NCBI GenBank assembly: GCA_013791905.1
Contig: VMSX01000008.1
Span: forward strand, 1 to 64,000
Length of the DNA: 64,000 nucleotides
Direction: 5' to 3'
DNA from: Rhodocyclaceae bacterium
Lineage (GTDB): Bacteria; Pseudomonadota; Gammaproteobacteria; Burkholderiales; Rhodocyclaceae
Shown here: piece after piece, positions 11,045 to 21,141 of the stretch
How the letters are laid out: every line of letters begins with the position of its first letter
Numbering within the stretch: the first letter of the stretch is position 1
Notes under the pieces: generated by a model
The model's input: only the letters and a program-made list of their open reading frames with translations
Told to the model about the DNA's origin: nothing
Databases searched by the model: none
Program-made: the position numbers and the translations under genes

Positions 11045-11146
11045 AACAGGCTGTTATTCGGGGTTGAAAAACCCGACTGGCGCTGCCCCGGCGTCAGTGC
11101 CGGTACCCTGTCAATTAAAGCAAGTGGGGCGGGGTAAGTAAGAAGT

Positions 11147-12874
11147 CTAGGGTTTACCCTTTTCTTCATCGGCATAGTACTCGCGCAAGGATGCATAGCG
11201 CTGGACACGCGCCGCGCGCACATGGCTTAGCGCACGTTCCATCGGTACGCCGACCTGGGTGAGGATTTCGGCAGCGATCATCAGGCTGCCTTCCAGCACT
11301 TCGGGAATCACCTCGGTGGCCCCGGCAGCCTTCAGATGCGCCACTGCGGTTTCATCAGGCACTCGTACCACAATGGGAATGTCGGGCCGGCTTTCGCGTA
11401 CCTTGCGCACCACGCGTTCGGCCGAATGCACGTCCGGGTAGGCCACCACCAAGGCGCTGGCGCGTGCGATGCCGGCTGCCAGCAAGACCTCGGTGCGGTC
11501 GGCGCTGCCGAATACCAGTTTTCCACCGGCCGGTACCACACGTTTCAGTTGCTGAGGATCGACGTCGAGGGCGAGGAACGGGATGTTTTCGTCGGCGAGA
11601 AACTCGGCAATCCGGCCGCCGGTGCGACCATAACCACAGATGATGACGTGACCCTCGGTGCCAAAGCTGGCGACCGCGATATCGTGGATCGCCTTGGCCT
11701 TGTGCGCCCAGTTGCCATGAGCCATTTGGCCCGACAGGCGCGCTGCCCGCTCAATCAGGAACGGAGCGATGAACATCGAGATCAGGATTGCCGCCAGCGT
11801 GACCTGGAAGGCATCGGTCCCCACCAGCTTGAGTTCGTGGGCCAGGCCCAGCAGTACCAGTCCGAATTCCCCGCCCTGGGCGAGCTGCGCCGAGGTGCGC
11901 AAGCCGACGTCGGGGGGACTCTTTGCCGCCGTGGCGATCAGCATGACCACCAATCCCTTGCCGGCTATCAACAGCAGCACGGCAAGTGCCAGACGGTGGA
12001 TATTCTCGAAAACGAAACCCAGGTTGAGCATCATGCCAACTGTGACAAAGAACAGTCCGAGCAGAATGTCCCGGAAAGGGCGGATGTCAGCCTCGACCTG
12101 GTGTCGATAGATCGTCTCGGAAATCAGCATGCCGCCGACGAAAGCGCCCAGTGCCAGTGACAGGCCGGTGTACTCGGTGGCGTAGGCCAGCCCGACCACC
12201 AGCCAGAGTGTCGCCAGCACGAACAGTTCTTCCGAGCGCTGATGCGCCACCGCGTCGTAGAGGCGCTTGATCCAGTGCTGGCCCACCCAGATCAGGATGC
12301 TCAGCACCACGATGGCCTGCGCGAGGGCGATGGCCAGGGAACGCGGCAGTTCATCGGCCGATTGCGCCAAGGCGGGGAGGAGGATCAGGCAGGGCACCAC
12401 GGCGATGTCCTGGAACAGCAGCACCCCCATGGTCTGGCGACCCGAGCGCGAGTGCAGTTCGAAACGCTCCGACAGCATCTTGGCGACGATGGCGGTGGAG
12501 GACATGGCTACCACGAGGCCGATAACCAAGCCAGTGCGCCATCCCTGATCATAGCCGAACAAGGTAATCAACGTCACCGCCCCGGCGGTAATGCCCATCT
12601 GGGCGGCGCCAAAGCCGAATACCAGCTGGCGCATCGTCCGCAGGCGTTGCAGGCTGAATTCGAGGCCGATCGAGAACATCAGAAACACGACCCCGAACTC
12701 GGCGATCGCCTCGACCTCGTGATTTTCTTCGAGGGCGGCCAGCCCGTGCGGCCCCAGCGCTATGCCGACGACCAGATAGGCCAGCATCGCCGGCAAGCGA
12801 AAGCGGCGCGCCAGGGTCAGCGCAACGACAACGGCCGTCAACAGAAGAAAGATCAGCAGGAGTGTTTGATGCAT
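11147..12874 (-). CDS. CPA2-type cation:proton antiporter with TrkA-N domain
   Basis: A 575-residue inner-membrane protein with about 12 N-terminal membrane segments (Na_H_exchanger family, with MSSTAIVAKML and GVLLFQDIAVVP motifs) and a C-terminal Rossmann TrkA-N domain (HVIICGYGRTGGRIAEFLA near residue 410). It resembles YbaL/KefB potassium or sodium/proton antiporters; the ion is not predictable. The start at MHQTLLL (12874) fits the family; an ATG nine bases upstream is equally possible, and neither has a clear ribosome-binding site. It lacks the C-terminal TrkA-C-like segment seen in the paralogue at 60363. Confidence 0.9.
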   Translation of the reverse strand: MHQTLLLIFLLLTAVVVALTLARRFRLPAMLAYLVVGIALGPHGLAALEENHEVEAIAEFGVVFLMFSIGLEFSLQRLRTMRQLVFGFGAAQMGITAGAVTLITLFGYDQGWRTGLVIGLVVAMSSTAIVAKMLSERFELHSRSGRQTMGVLLFQDIAVVPCLILLPALAQSADELPRSLAIALAQAIVVLSILIWVGQHWIKRLYDAVAHQRSEELFVLATLWLVVGLAYATEYTGLSLALGAFVGGMLISETIYRHQVEADIRPFRDILLGLFFVTVGMMLNLGFVFENIHRLALAVLLLIAGKGLVVMLIATAAKSPPDVGLRTSAQLAQGGEFGLVLLGLAHELKLVGTDAFQVTLAAILISMFIAPFLIERAARLSGQMAHGNWAHKAKAIHDIAVASFGTEGHVIICGYGRTGGRIAEFLADENIPFLALDVDPQQLKRVVPAGGKLVFGSADRTEVLLAAGIARASALVVAYPDVHSAERVVRKVRESRPDIPIVVRVPDETAVAHLKAAGATEVIPEVLEGSLMIAAEILTQVGVPMERALSHVRAARVQRYASLREYYADEEKGKP

Positions 12875-12996
12875 GCGCCGCATGATACCGGTGTGGCGTG
12901 GATGGCGTACATCGAAACGGATCTTGGTGTGTCGCGGGTCAGGTCGGGGAGGTTTTCCTTTCCTGAGAGAGTGGCCAAGGTGGTTACAATCCGCTG

Positions 12997-14319
12997 ATGA
13001 TCGAATCATTATCCCCGGAGCAAAAAAGACGCCGCCTGATCATTCTGGCCGTGGTCTCGGCCGCATATGTGCTGTCATTCTTCCAGCGCTTCGCGCCGGC
13101 CGGTATCGCCCAGGATCTGGCGGCGGCCTTCCAGACCTCGGCGGCTTCGCTCGGCGTGCTGGCGGCCACCTATTTTTACGTCTACACCATCATGCAGATA
13201 CCGACCGGCATTCTGGTCGATACGCTCGGACCGCGGCGCATCCTGCTGCTGGGCGGCATGGTCGCCGGTGGCGGCAGCCTGTTGTTCGGCATGGCTGAGA
13301 GTCTGGATGCCGCATTGCTCGGGCGTACCTTGGTGGGCCTGGGTGTTTCGGTGACGTTCATCGCCATGCTGAAGATTATCGCCGTCTGGTTTGAGGAACA
13401 TCGCTTTGCCACGGTCGTCGGGCTGGCCATGCTGGTCGGCAACCTGGGCTCGGTTCTGGCCGGTGCGCCGCTCTCCGCGCTGGCACAGGCTACCGGCTGG
13501 CGTGGTGTGTTTGTCGGGGTGGGCATCTTGTCGCTGACACTTGGCATCATGGCCTGGATCTGGGTGCGCGACCGGCCGCAAGCAGAAGGTGCCGCCGTTC
13601 CCGGCAACGTGACGGGCCCGTCTGACGCCGTCCCATCAGCGCCGACTTTTGACCGCACAGTGATACTTACCGGCTTGTTGCGCGTGGTGAAGAACCGCGC
13701 CACCTGGCCGACGGTATTCGTCAATTCCGGCTTGTCGGGCAGTTTTTTTGCCTTTGGCGGACTGTGGGCGACGCCCTTTCTGATACAGGGTATGGGCATG
13801 AGCCGCGCGACGGCCACCGCCCATTTGTCGCTGTATTTCGCCGGCTTCGCCGTCGGCTGCCTGCTCGTCGGCATGCTTTCCGACCGACTGCGGCGCCGGA
13901 AGCCGGTGATCCTCGTCAGCTCGCATATTTACGGTGCGATCTGGCTGGTGTGGCTGTCGGGCATGGCGCTGCCGCTCATCGCTACCTATACTCTATTTGG
14001 CTTGATGGGCTTGATGACGGCAAGTTTCACCCTCAGTTGGGCCTGTGCCAAGGAAGTAAATCCGCCGGCCTTGTCCGGCATGTCGACTTCGGTGACCAAT
14101 ATGGGCGGTTTTCTGATGGGGGCGCTGCTGCAGCCGGCGGTCGGCTGGATCATGGACCAGCGCTGGAGCGGCGCAATGGCCAATGGCGTAAGGCTTTACG
14201 CACCCGAGGATTACCGCTGGGGGCTGCTGTTGATCGCCTGCGCCGCCTGGGGTGGCGCGGCGGCGGCGTGGAAAATCAAGGAAACACACTGTCGCAATAT
14301 CTGGAAGGAAAAAGTATGA
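12997..14319 (+). CDS. MFS transporter
   Basis: A 440-residue major facilitator with about 12 membrane segments, and the GILVDTLGPRRILL and MLSDRLRRRKPVI cytoplasmic loop motifs at equivalent positions in the two halves. The substrate is unknown. The loop between the halves (about residues 200-220) contains a family A repeat, encoding AVPSAPTF. The stop codon overlaps the start of the CbiX-like gene (ATGA), so the two are probably co-translated; a porphyrin, metal or tetrapyrrole-related substrate is a speculation from that link only. Confidence 0.9.
   Translation: MIESLSPEQKRRRLIILAVVSAAYVLSFFQRFAPAGIAQDLAAAFQTSAASLGVLAATYFYVYTIMQIPTGILVDTLGPRRILLLGGMVAGGGSLLFGMAESLDAALLGRTLVGLGVSVTFIAMLKIIAVWFEEHRFATVVGLAMLVGNLGSVLAGAPLSALAQATGWRGVFVGVGILSLTLGIMAWIWVRDRPQAEGAAVPGNVTGPSDAVPSAPTFDRTVILTGLLRVVKNRATWPTVFVNSGLSGSFFAFGGLWATPFLIQGMGMSRATATAHLSLYFAGFAVGCLLVGMLSDRLRRRKPVILVSSHIYGAIWLVWLSGMALPLIATYTLFGLMGLMTASFTLSWACAKEVNPPALSGMSTSVTNMGGFLMGALLQPAVGWIMDQRWSGAMANGVRLYAPEDYRWGLLLIACAAWGGAAAAWKIKETHCRNIWKEKV
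13626..13649 (+). repeat. Family A repeat inside the MFS gene
   Basis: A 24-bp copy with two mismatches, consensus on the minus strand, falling in the central cytoplasmic loop where extra or changed residues are tolerated. Confidence 0.75.
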
Positions 14320-14678
14320 GAGGCATCATCCTGTTCGGCCATGGTGCCCGCAATCCGGAATACATCGAACCTTTCCGGCGCATCCGCGCGGTGGTGGAGG
14401 CGCGCCAACCGGAGGTGCCGGTGGAGATCGGCTTTCTTGAACTGACCCAGCCGCCGCTGGAGGCGAGTATCGAGTGCTTGGCTGCACGCGGGGTCGATGA
14501 AATCAGGGTGGTACCGATTTTTTTCGCGCCGGGACGGCATGTGCTCAAGGATCTGCCGGAACTGATTGCCAATGCGCTGGAGCGCTTCCCCGGCATCTGC
14601 ATCACTGTGGCGACTTGCGTCGGGGAAGTCGGGACGGTGATCGAGGCAATGGCGGAACACGCAATTCAGGCAGAGTAA
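14316..14678 (+). CDS. CbiX/SirB-like sirohydrochlorin chelatase (short form)
   Basis: A 120-residue single-domain class II chelatase like CbiX-short. It opens with ILFGHGARNPEY (metal-binding His) and carries the second His in IFFAPGRHVLKDLP. Homologues insert Co or Fe into sirohydrochlorin for cobalamin or sirohaem synthesis; short forms act as homodimers. The ATG overlaps the MFS stop by four bases and has AAGGA upstream. Confidence 0.88.
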   Translation: MRGIILFGHGARNPEYIEPFRRIRAVVEARQPEVPVEIGFLELTQPPLEASIECLAARGVDEIRVVPIFFAPGRHVLKDLPELIANALERFPGICITVATCVGEVGTVIEAMAEHAIQAE

Positions 14679-14718
14679 GGCCTTGAAAAGGTTATATCAG
14701 AGCTTACTTATATACACT

Positions 14719-15756
14719 ATGAAAACCTCCCTCAACACCCCGAACCAGTACGGGCGATTCGTTTCGGCTGTACGGGCTGCCGCCGTGATCGGCATCACCG
14801 TGGCGTCATTGACACCTGCCCTGGCTGAGTCTGCGGCCACGCGCATCATTGAACTGCGTACGGTGCAACTTACCCTGCCCGCCGAGGCGGTTCTCGAGGC
14901 GACCCGGCAGGCCACGGTCGCCACGCAGGTGTCGGGGCGCATCGTCGAGGTGCTGGTCGAAGCCGGCCAACGCGTCAAGGCCGGACAGTTGTTGATGCGG
15001 ATAGACGCCCGCGAGGCGAATGAAACTGCCGCTGCCGCCCGCGCGCAACTGGTGCAGGCCGAAGCCAATTTCCAGCGCACCCGGGATCTCTTCAAGCAAA
15101 AATTCGTCAGCCAGGCAGCGCTCGACAAAGCCGAAGCCGACATTAAAACGGCGCGCGCCCAAGTCGCCGCCGCGGGCGCAGGGGTTTCGCATTCGACAGT
15201 GACCGCACCGATCGCCGGCATTGTTGCTGAACGCCATGCCGAACTGGGCGAACTGGCCGCTCCCGGCCGGCCATTGGTGACGCTGTTCGAGCCCAAGGGC
15301 TTGCGTGCCATCGCCAATATTCCGCAGTTCAGACTGAAGGAAGCGCAGCGTGCCACGAAGGCCAGGATCGAGTTTCCCGAAAGTCGGCGCTGGCTGGACG
15401 GCGCCCGCATCGAGATCCTGCCGACGGTGGATGCCAAAAGCCACACCGCGACTGCCCGGGTGTATTTGCCCGACGATGCAGAAGCCCTGCACGGCATCGT
15501 GCCGGGCATGGCGGCGCGCGTGCATTTCGTCATAGGCACGGTACAAAAACTTACCGTGCCGGCATCGGCCATCCTGCGGCGGGGCGAGATCAGCGCCGTC
15601 TATGTCGTCGGCAACGGTCCGGCCCGGCTGCGCCAGGTGCGCCTCGGCGAAGCCGTGGCCGATGGCGAGATCGAGGTGCTGTCCGGTCTCGCCACGGGTG
15701 AACAGGTGAGCCTCGATCCGGTCAAGACCGGCATTGAATTGAAACAAACTAAATAA
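14719..15756 (+). CDS. RND efflux periplasmic adaptor (membrane fusion protein)
   Basis: A 345-residue adaptor linking an RND pump to an outer-membrane channel. An N-terminal signal segment ends near LTPALA, then come the biotinyl-lipoyl-like half (ATQVSGRIVEVLVEAGQRVKAGQLLMRID), a short coiled-coil hairpin and beta-barrel domains. ATG 14719 gives a clean signal peptide; a TTG at 14683 is the upstream alternative. No strong ribosome-binding site is seen. A family A repeat lies at 15380-15403 (ESRRWLDGA). The permease gene follows after 5 bp. Confidence 0.9.
   Translation: MKTSLNTPNQYGRFVSAVRAAAVIGITVASLTPALAESAATRIIELRTVQLTLPAEAVLEATRQATVATQVSGRIVEVLVEAGQRVKAGQLLMRIDAREANETAAAARAQLVQAEANFQRTRDLFKQKFVSQAALDKAEADIKTARAQVAAAGAGVSHSTVTAPIAGIVAERHAELGELAAPGRPLVTLFEPKGLRAIANIPQFRLKEAQRATKARIEFPESRRWLDGARIEILPTVDAKSHTATARVYLPDDAEALHGIVPGMAARVHFVIGTVQKLTVPASAILRRGEISAVYVVGNGPARLRQVRLGEAVADGEIEVLSGLATGEQVSLDPVKTGIELKQTK
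15380..15403 (+). repeat. Family A repeat inside the RND adaptor gene
   Basis: A 24-bp copy with one mismatch, read in a different frame from the KVGAG copies, giving ESRRWLDGA. The residues fall in the beta-barrel region. Confidence 0.8.
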
Positions 15757-15761
15757 ATTAA

Positions 15762-18700
15762 ATGGGTATCTCTGGACGTATCGCGGAGTACTTCCTCCGC
15801 AACTCGCTGACGCCGCTGATCGCGCTGATTGCGTTGCTGCTGGGCGTGTTTGCCACGCTGGTCACGCCGCGCGAGGAAGAGCCACAGATCAACGTGACGA
15901 TGGCCAACGTCTTCATTCCGTTCCCCGGTGCGGCGGTGAAGGATGTCGAAAATCTCGTCACGCGCCCGGCCGAACAGGTGCTCTCGCGCATCGCCGGCAT
16001 CGAGCATGTCTATTCCGTGTCGCGGCCTGGCATGGCGGTGATCACCGTGCAATACAAGGTGGGCGAGGAGCCGATCCAGGCACTGGTGCGCCTCTACGAC
16101 ACCATCAATGCCCACAGCGACTGGGTTTCGCCGCATCTCGGCGTCGGTCAGCCGATCATCAAGCCGAAGGGCATCGACGACGTGCCAATCGTCTCGCTGA
16201 CCTTCTGGAGCGCCGACCAGCACAAGTCCGGCTTCGAAATGCAGCAGGTGGCTCGCGCAGTTGAAATCGAACTGAAGCGCATTCCCGGCACGCGCGATGT
16301 CGTCACCATTGGTGGTCCTGGCCATGTGGTACGTGTCCTGATGGACGCGCAACGCATGAATTCGCACGGCGTCACGGCCCAGGATCTGAAGGCGGCTTTG
16401 CAGGTATCCAACGCCTCGCAACCGGCGGGTAGTCTGGTCAGCGGCAACCGCGAACTGCTGGTGCAGACCGGCACCTACCTGGAATCCGCTGCCGACGTGA
16501 GGAAACTCGTGGTTGGCGTGCATGGCCAAAAACCGGTCTTCATGACCGATGTCGCCCAGGTAATCGACGGCCCGGACCAGCCTTCGCGCTATGTCTGGCA
16601 TGGTGCAAATAACACTGAGTATCCGGCGGTGACGCTGGCGGTATCGAAAAAACCCGGCGTGAATGCGGCCGATGTCGCCGCCGGCGTGATCGCGCGCATG
16701 GAAAGCCTCAAGGGCACGGTCATCCCGGAAGGGACCGAATTTACCGTGACGCGCAACTACGGCGAGACGGCAACCGACAAGGCACAGAAACTGATCGGCA
16801 AACTCGCCTTCGCCACCGCGTTCGTCGTGCTGCTGGTGCTGTTCGCGCTGGGCAAGCGTGAAGCGGTCATTGTCGGCGTGGCGGTGACGCTGACGCTGGC
16901 GGCGACCCTGTTTGCCTCCTGGGCCTGGGGCTTCACGCTCAACCGCGTGTCGCTGTTCGCGCTGATTTTCTCCATCGGCATCCTGGTAGACGACGCCATT
17001 GTCGTGGTGGAGAATATCCACCGCTGGCAAGCGCTCGAACCGACCAAGCCCCTCTGGCAGATCATCCCGCAGGCGGTTGACGAAGTCGGCGGACCGACGA
17101 TCCTGGCCACCTTCACCGTGATCGCCGCGCTGCTGCCGATGGCTTTCGTCAGCGGTTTGATGGGGCCGTACATGAGCCCGATTCCGATCAATGCCTCGAT
17201 GGGCATGTTCATCTCGCTGGCCATCGCGTTTGTCGTCACGCCCTGGCTGGCGCTGAAGATCATGAAGCCGACGACGCACGAGCATGCCGAGCCTGCCGGG
17301 GCGGGCAAGCTGGATCGTTTATTCCGGCGCACGCTGACACCGTTTCTCGATCCGCGCAACGGCCGCCGCGCGCGTGCACTGCTGTGGGGCGGCATTGTCT
17401 TGGCGATTCTCGCATCGGTGTCGCTCGGGGTTTTCAAACTTGTCGTGATGAAGATGTTGCCCTTCGACAACAAGAGCGAATTCCAGATCGTGCTCGACAT
17501 GCCGGTCGGCACGCCGCTCGAAGAGACCGCGCGCGTGCTGCGCGAGATGGCGGCCGAACTCGCATCGGTGCCCGAGATCAAGGATTACCAGGCCTACGCC
17601 GGCACGGCCAGCCCGATCAACTTCAACGGTCTGGTACGCCAGTATTACCTGCGCACCAATTCAGAAATGGGTGACATCCAGGTCAATCTGGTCGACAAGC
17701 ACCAGCGCGACCGCCAGAGCCACGCGATCGCCATCTCGGTGCGCGAGCGGGTCATGGCCGTCGCCGCCAAGAGCGGCGGCAACGCCAAGGTGGTCGAAGT
17801 GCCGCCCGGCCCGCCCGTGTTGTCGCCGATTGTCGCGGAAGTCTATGGTCCCGATTACGCCGGCCAGATCGCGGTGGCGAAGCGGGTGCGCGAGGCCTTC
17901 ACGGGCACGGCTGACATCCTCGGTGTCGATGACAGCGTCGACGCCGATAACGACAAGGTGGTGCTGCGCGTCAATCAGGCCAAGGCCGCTTTACTGGGCG
18001 TGGCGCAAAAGGACATCGTCGAGACGGTGCGCATGGGCCTCACCGGCGAGGATGTGACGCCGATGCATGACGGCGACGCGAAGTATGAAATCCCGGTGCG
18101 CATCACCCTGCCGGCCGAGCAGCAGGACAGCCTGGATTCGCTGTTGAACCTGAAGGTGCGCGCCCTGCCGGCCTATGGCGGCAACCTGGTGCCGATCTCA
18201 GAAGTGGTCGAGGCACGCCGTGCGCCACGCGAGAAGGTGGTTTATCACAAGGACCTGCTGCCCGTGGTGTATGTCGTCGGTGACATGGGTGGCCAACTCG
18301 ACTCGCCGCTGTACGGCATGTTCGATATCCGCGCCAAGCTGAAGGACCTGCCGCTGGAGCAAGGCGGCAAGCTGGGCGAATACTTCATTAAACAACCGCA
18401 GGACCCCTACGCCGGCTATGCCGTGAAGTGGGACGGCGAATGGCAGGTGACCTACGAGACCTTCCGCGACATGGGCTTGGCCTACGCCGTCGGCCTGATC
18501 CTGATCTACCTGCTGGTGGTGGCGCAGTTCAAGTCCTATCTCGTGCCGCTCATCATCATGGCGCCGATTCCGCTCACCATCATCGGCGTGATGCCCGGCC
18601 ATGCTCTGTTCGGCGCCCAATTCACCGCGACTTCGATGATCGGCATGATCGCGCTGGCCGGCATCATCGTGCGCAACTCGATCCTGCTGGTGGACTTCAT

Positions 18701-18962
18701 CAACCAGCAGGTCGGGGAGGGCATGGACTTTGCCGAGGCGGTCATCCAGGCCGCCGCCGTGCGCGCCAAGCCGATCGCGCTGACGGGGCTCGCCGCCATG
18801 CTCGGTGCGTTGTTCATCCTCGACGATCCAATCTTCTCGGGGCTGGCGCTGGCGTTGATTTTCGGCATCCTGGTATCCACCGTGCTGACGCTGGTGGTGA
18901 TCCCGGTGCTGTACTACGCGGCCATGAAAAATCGTATCAAGCCCGCACGCCAGGCCGACTGA
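15762..18962 (+). CDS. RND efflux permease
   Basis: A 1066-residue inner-membrane proton-driven pump of AcrB topology: a first membrane helix, a periplasmic domain (about 40-340), a helix bundle, a second periplasmic domain (about 570-870) and a final bundle. Helix 4 carries the paired aspartates (ILVDDAIVVVEN) needed for proton relay. Substrate is unpredictable; it is not the heavy-metal subfamily. It forms a pair with the adaptor; no TolC-type channel is encoded next to it, though the metal operon at 28 kb has one. Confidence 0.93.
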   Translation: MGISGRIAEYFLRNSLTPLIALIALLLGVFATLVTPREEEPQINVTMANVFIPFPGAAVKDVENLVTRPAEQVLSRIAGIEHVYSVSRPGMAVITVQYKVGEEPIQALVRLYDTINAHSDWVSPHLGVGQPIIKPKGIDDVPIVSLTFWSADQHKSGFEMQQVARAVEIELKRIPGTRDVVTIGGPGHVVRVLMDAQRMNSHGVTAQDLKAALQVSNASQPAGSLVSGNRELLVQTGTYLESAADVRKLVVGVHGQKPVFMTDVAQVIDGPDQPSRYVWHGANNTEYPAVTLAVSKKPGVNAADVAAGVIARMESLKGTVIPEGTEFTVTRNYGETATDKAQKLIGKLAFATAFVVLLVLFALGKREAVIVGVAVTLTLAATLFASWAWGFTLNRVSLFALIFSIGILVDDAIVVVENIHRWQALEPTKPLWQIIPQAVDEVGGPTILATFTVIAALLPMAFVSGLMGPYMSPIPINASMGMFISLAIAFVVTPWLALKIMKPTTHEHAEPAGAGKLDRLFRRTLTPFLDPRNGRRARALLWGGIVLAILASVSLGVFKLVVMKMLPFDNKSEFQIVLDMPVGTPLEETARVLREMAAELASVPEIKDYQAYAGTASPINFNGLVRQYYLRTNSEMGDIQVNLVDKHQRDRQSHAIAISVRERVMAVAAKSGGNAKVVEVPPGPPVLSPIVAEVYGPDYAGQIAVAKRVREAFTGTADILGVDDSVDADNDKVVLRVNQAKAALLGVAQKDIVETVRMGLTGEDVTPMHDGDAKYEIPVRITLPAEQQDSLDSLLNLKVRALPAYGGNLVPISEVVEARRAPREKVVYHKDLLPVVYVVGDMGGQLDSPLYGMFDIRAKLKDLPLEQGGKLGEYFIKQPQDPYAGYAVKWDGEWQVTYETFRDMGLAYAVGLILIYLLVVAQFKSYLVPLIIMAPIPLTIIGVMPGHALFGAQFTATSMIGMIALAGIIVRNSILLVDFINQQVGEGMDFAEAVIQAAAVRAKPIALTGLAAMLGALFILDDPIFSGLALALIFGILVSTVLTLVVIPVLYYAAMKNRIKPARQAD

Positions 18963-18981
18963 GCGCACCGCTCTCCTGTTG

Positions 18982-19005
18982 GCGCCGTCCCACTAATCCC
19001 GATTT
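18982..19005. repeat. Degenerate family A repeat (after RND permease)
   Basis: The CGCCGTCCC half is intact; the other half reads ATCCCGATTTT instead of GCGCCGACTTT. It lies in the 68-bp gap before the DUF2892 gene. Confidence 0.55.
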
Positions 19006-19030
19006 TCAACCTCAGACCAAGGAACTTTCC

Positions 19031-19273
19031 ATGACCGTCAATCGTATCGTCCGCATCGTCGCCGGATTTTTCATCATGCTTTCCCTCGCTCTCACTCACT
19101 TCACCGGACAAATCGACCTCACCACCATGAGCTGGCTGTGGTTCACCCTGTTCGTCGGTGCCAACCTGTTCCAGAGCGGCTTCACTACTTTCTGTCCGCT
19201 CGACAATATCCTCAAGAAACTTGGCGTATCCGAGACTCCGCCCGCCAACTGCAAAACCGGCGGCTGCGCCTGA
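19031..19273 (+). CDS. DUF2892 family inner-membrane protein
   Basis: An 80-residue protein with two membrane segments (about 5-22 and 30-50), an FTTFCPLD motif and a C-terminal NCKTGGCA, as in YgaP-like DUF2892 proteins often tied to rhodanese or sulfide functions. A ribosome-binding site (AAGGA) precedes the ATG. A close paralogue, broken by a small insertion, lies at 23335-23640. Confidence 0.9.
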   Translation: MTVNRIVRIVAGFFIMLSLALTHFTGQIDLTTMSWLWFTLFVGANLFQSGFTTFCPLDNILKKLGVSETPPANCKTGGCA

Positions 19274-19494
19274 AGAGCATTCTGTTCATCTCGATAGCCG
19301 ACTCCCCGGCCTATGCACGCATCCTGGTGGCGTTGGGCCGCAAAGGCGGATCGACCCGCGAGGAAGTCGCCCAGGCCGCGCATGTCGGCGTAACCACGCT
19401 GTCGGCGGGGCGACTATCGCCGTACCCGCTGCGGGGTACTTTGTCTCGCCAGTCCCGAAAAGGGGATTTCCTTCGGTCAGCCGACTGCTGTTGA
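19274..19494 (+). other. Possible decayed coding remnant after the DUF2892 gene
   Basis: About 150 bp after the DUF2892 stop read without a stop as ILFISIADSPAYARILVALG and then a KGGSTREEVAQAAHVGV-like stretch, which has a helix-rich, DNA-binding-like look but no start codon of its own. It runs into an extended family A repeat. It may be a gene fragment or chance. Confidence 0.3.
19418..19486. repeat. Extended family A repeat carrying both modules 1 and 2
   Basis: On the minus strand: an AGTCGGC arm, module 1 (27 nt, 19453-19479), CTGGCGAGA, module 2 (21 nt, 19423-19443, containing a GTACCC/GGGTAC hairpin), then CGGCG. It is the only copy in the window with both modules. Confidence 0.8.
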
Positions 19495-21141
19495 TTACAC
19501 CCTGAAGCGCGCCACGGATTGATCGAGCTCGGCGGCCAGTTTCTGCAGCTGCTCGGCCGCGGCGGTGGTCTGGCGTACGCTGGCACTGTTTTCCTCCGAC
19601 ATGGTGGCGATCTTCTCGACGCCACGGGCAATTTCCTGCGCGGCGCCGGCCTGCTCGTCAAGGGCGCTGCCAATATCATCGACCGCCGTGCGGACGTGCT
19701 GGGTGCTGGACTGGATGCCGATGATCGACTCGCCGGCCTGCTGGGCGAGCTTGACGCCGCCATCGACGCGGGCCACACCGCTTTCCATTTCCTGTGCGGC
19801 GCGGCGGGCGCCGGCCTGCACCTTGTCGATTACCGTAGCAATGGTGCGGGTCGATTCCGATGTGCGCTCGGCCAATTTTCTCACCTCGTCGGCGACGACC
19901 GCAAAGCCGCGCCCCTGCTCGCCGGCACGCGCTGCCTCGATAGCGGCATTCAGCGCCAGCAGGTTGGTCTGGTCGGCCACTTCACGGATGACGTTGATGA
20001 CCGAGGAAATCTCGTTCGAGTAGGTTTCCAGTTCGCGGATGGTGCCGGCTGCTTCATTGACGGCGGCGGCCACCTGGCGCATTTCTTCGGCCGCCGCATG
20101 CACCACCTGACCGCCGTCGCGTGACGCCTCGCCCGCGCCGGTGGCCACGTTCTTGGCCTCCTGCGCGTGGTCGCGCACTTGATCGAAAGACACCGACAAC
20201 TCCTCCACCGCCGCCGCCATTCCCGAAGCGGCTTCGCTTTGCGCCGCGGTCGCGGTCGCCGACTGGCGGGCCGCGCCGGTCAGATCCTGGGCAGCGCGGG
20301 AAAGCTCCTGGGCGCTTTTTTGTGAGGCACCGACCATGTTGCGCAGGCCTTCCTGCATGCGGGCAAAGGCAGCCAGCAGGCGACCGGCTTCATCTTTACC
20401 GCCAGCCGGCACGGGACGGGTCAGGTCGCCATTGGCAATCGCCTCGGCGATGGCGACCGAGGTATTGATCGGCCCGCTGATGGCGCGGGCGAGGTACAGG
20501 GTGAACATGCCGACGCCGGCCAGCCCGCCGAAAACGATGACAACGAACAACAGTATGCCGGTGCGGTGGGCTTGCTGCTGCGCCTCGAAGGTTTCCTTTG
20601 CATTGCGTATCTGATAATCCATCAAACTATCGAGCGCCGTCTGCGCCGCCAGGCCTTCGGTGCGCGTGGCCACCAGCACGGCAGAGAGCGTCGCGAATGA
20701 GTAATCCCCTCCCTTGATGCGGTCGAGCATGCCGGCGGCGGTTTCGACCCAGGCCTTGCGCTTGGTGGCGAAATCCGCCGCCAGTAGTTTTTCCTCCTCG
20801 GTGAGATAGGTGGCCATGTATTTGTCCCACAGCACGCCGATCTCGGCGCGCCGTTTCTTGAAATTCTCCAGATGCATGCCGACCGGATGGTCGTGCGCCG
20901 CCGCCATCGGTCCCGTGGGGTCGTGCTGCAGGGCCAGCAGGATCTCGCGTGTGTTGTTGCCGAGCAGTTCGCCGATCTTCGCCAGGTCCTTCATGGGCAT
21001 CGTGCGGTCCGCATACACGGTTTCGAGCGCCGCGACAGCGTCGCCGCCGATCTTCCAGCCAATGCCGGCGACGGCCAGCAGCAGCGCCGCGTTGACCAGC
21101 ATGAGGAGCATGAGGCGTTTGCCGATTGAAAGGTTGTTCAT
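19495..21141 (-). CDS. Methyl-accepting chemotaxis protein (4-helix-bundle sensor type)
   Basis: A 548-residue chemoreceptor with a first membrane helix (about 10-30), a periplasmic four-helix-bundle domain, a second helix near 195, HAMP, and a long cytoplasmic coiled coil with the signalling tip [21 protein letters not shown]. The ATG at 21141 overlaps the stop of the GGDEF-EAL gene (ATGA); the annotated frame could begin 20 codons earlier, but the overlap start is preferred. Translational coupling to a c-di-GMP enzyme suggests one sensory unit. Confidence 0.92.
   Translation of the reverse strand: MNNLSIGKRLMLLMLVNAALLLAVAGIGWKIGGDAVAALETVYADRTMPMKDLAKIGELLGNNTREILLALQHDPTGPMAAAHDHPVGMHLENFKKRRAEIGVLWDKYMATYLTEEEKLLAADFATKRKAWVETAAGMLDRIKGGDYSFATLSAVLVATRTEGLAAQTALDSLMDYQIRNAKETFEAQQQAHRTGILLFVVIVFGGLAGVGMFTLYLARAISGPINTSVAIAEAIANGDLTRPVPAGGKDEAGRLLAAFARMQEGLRNMVGASQKSAQELSRAAQDLTGAARQSATATAAQSEAASGMAAAVEELSVSFDQVRDHAQEAKNVATGAGEASRDGGQVVHAAAEEMRQVAAAVNEAAGTIRELETYSNEISSVINVIREVADQTNLLALNAAIEAARAGEQGRGFAVVADEVRKLAERTSESTRTIATVIDKVQAGARRAAQEMESGVARVDGGVKLAQQAGESIIGIQSSTQHVRTAVDDIGSALDEQAGAAQEIARGVEKIATMSEENSASVRQTTAAAEQLQKLAAELDQSVARFRV

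Noticed and set aside
11060-11110. Possible terminator or repeat between the 125-residue gene and the antiporter
   Set aside because: GGGTT/AACCC gives a short stem without a T tract; the adjoining GACTGGCGCTG does not match family A well.
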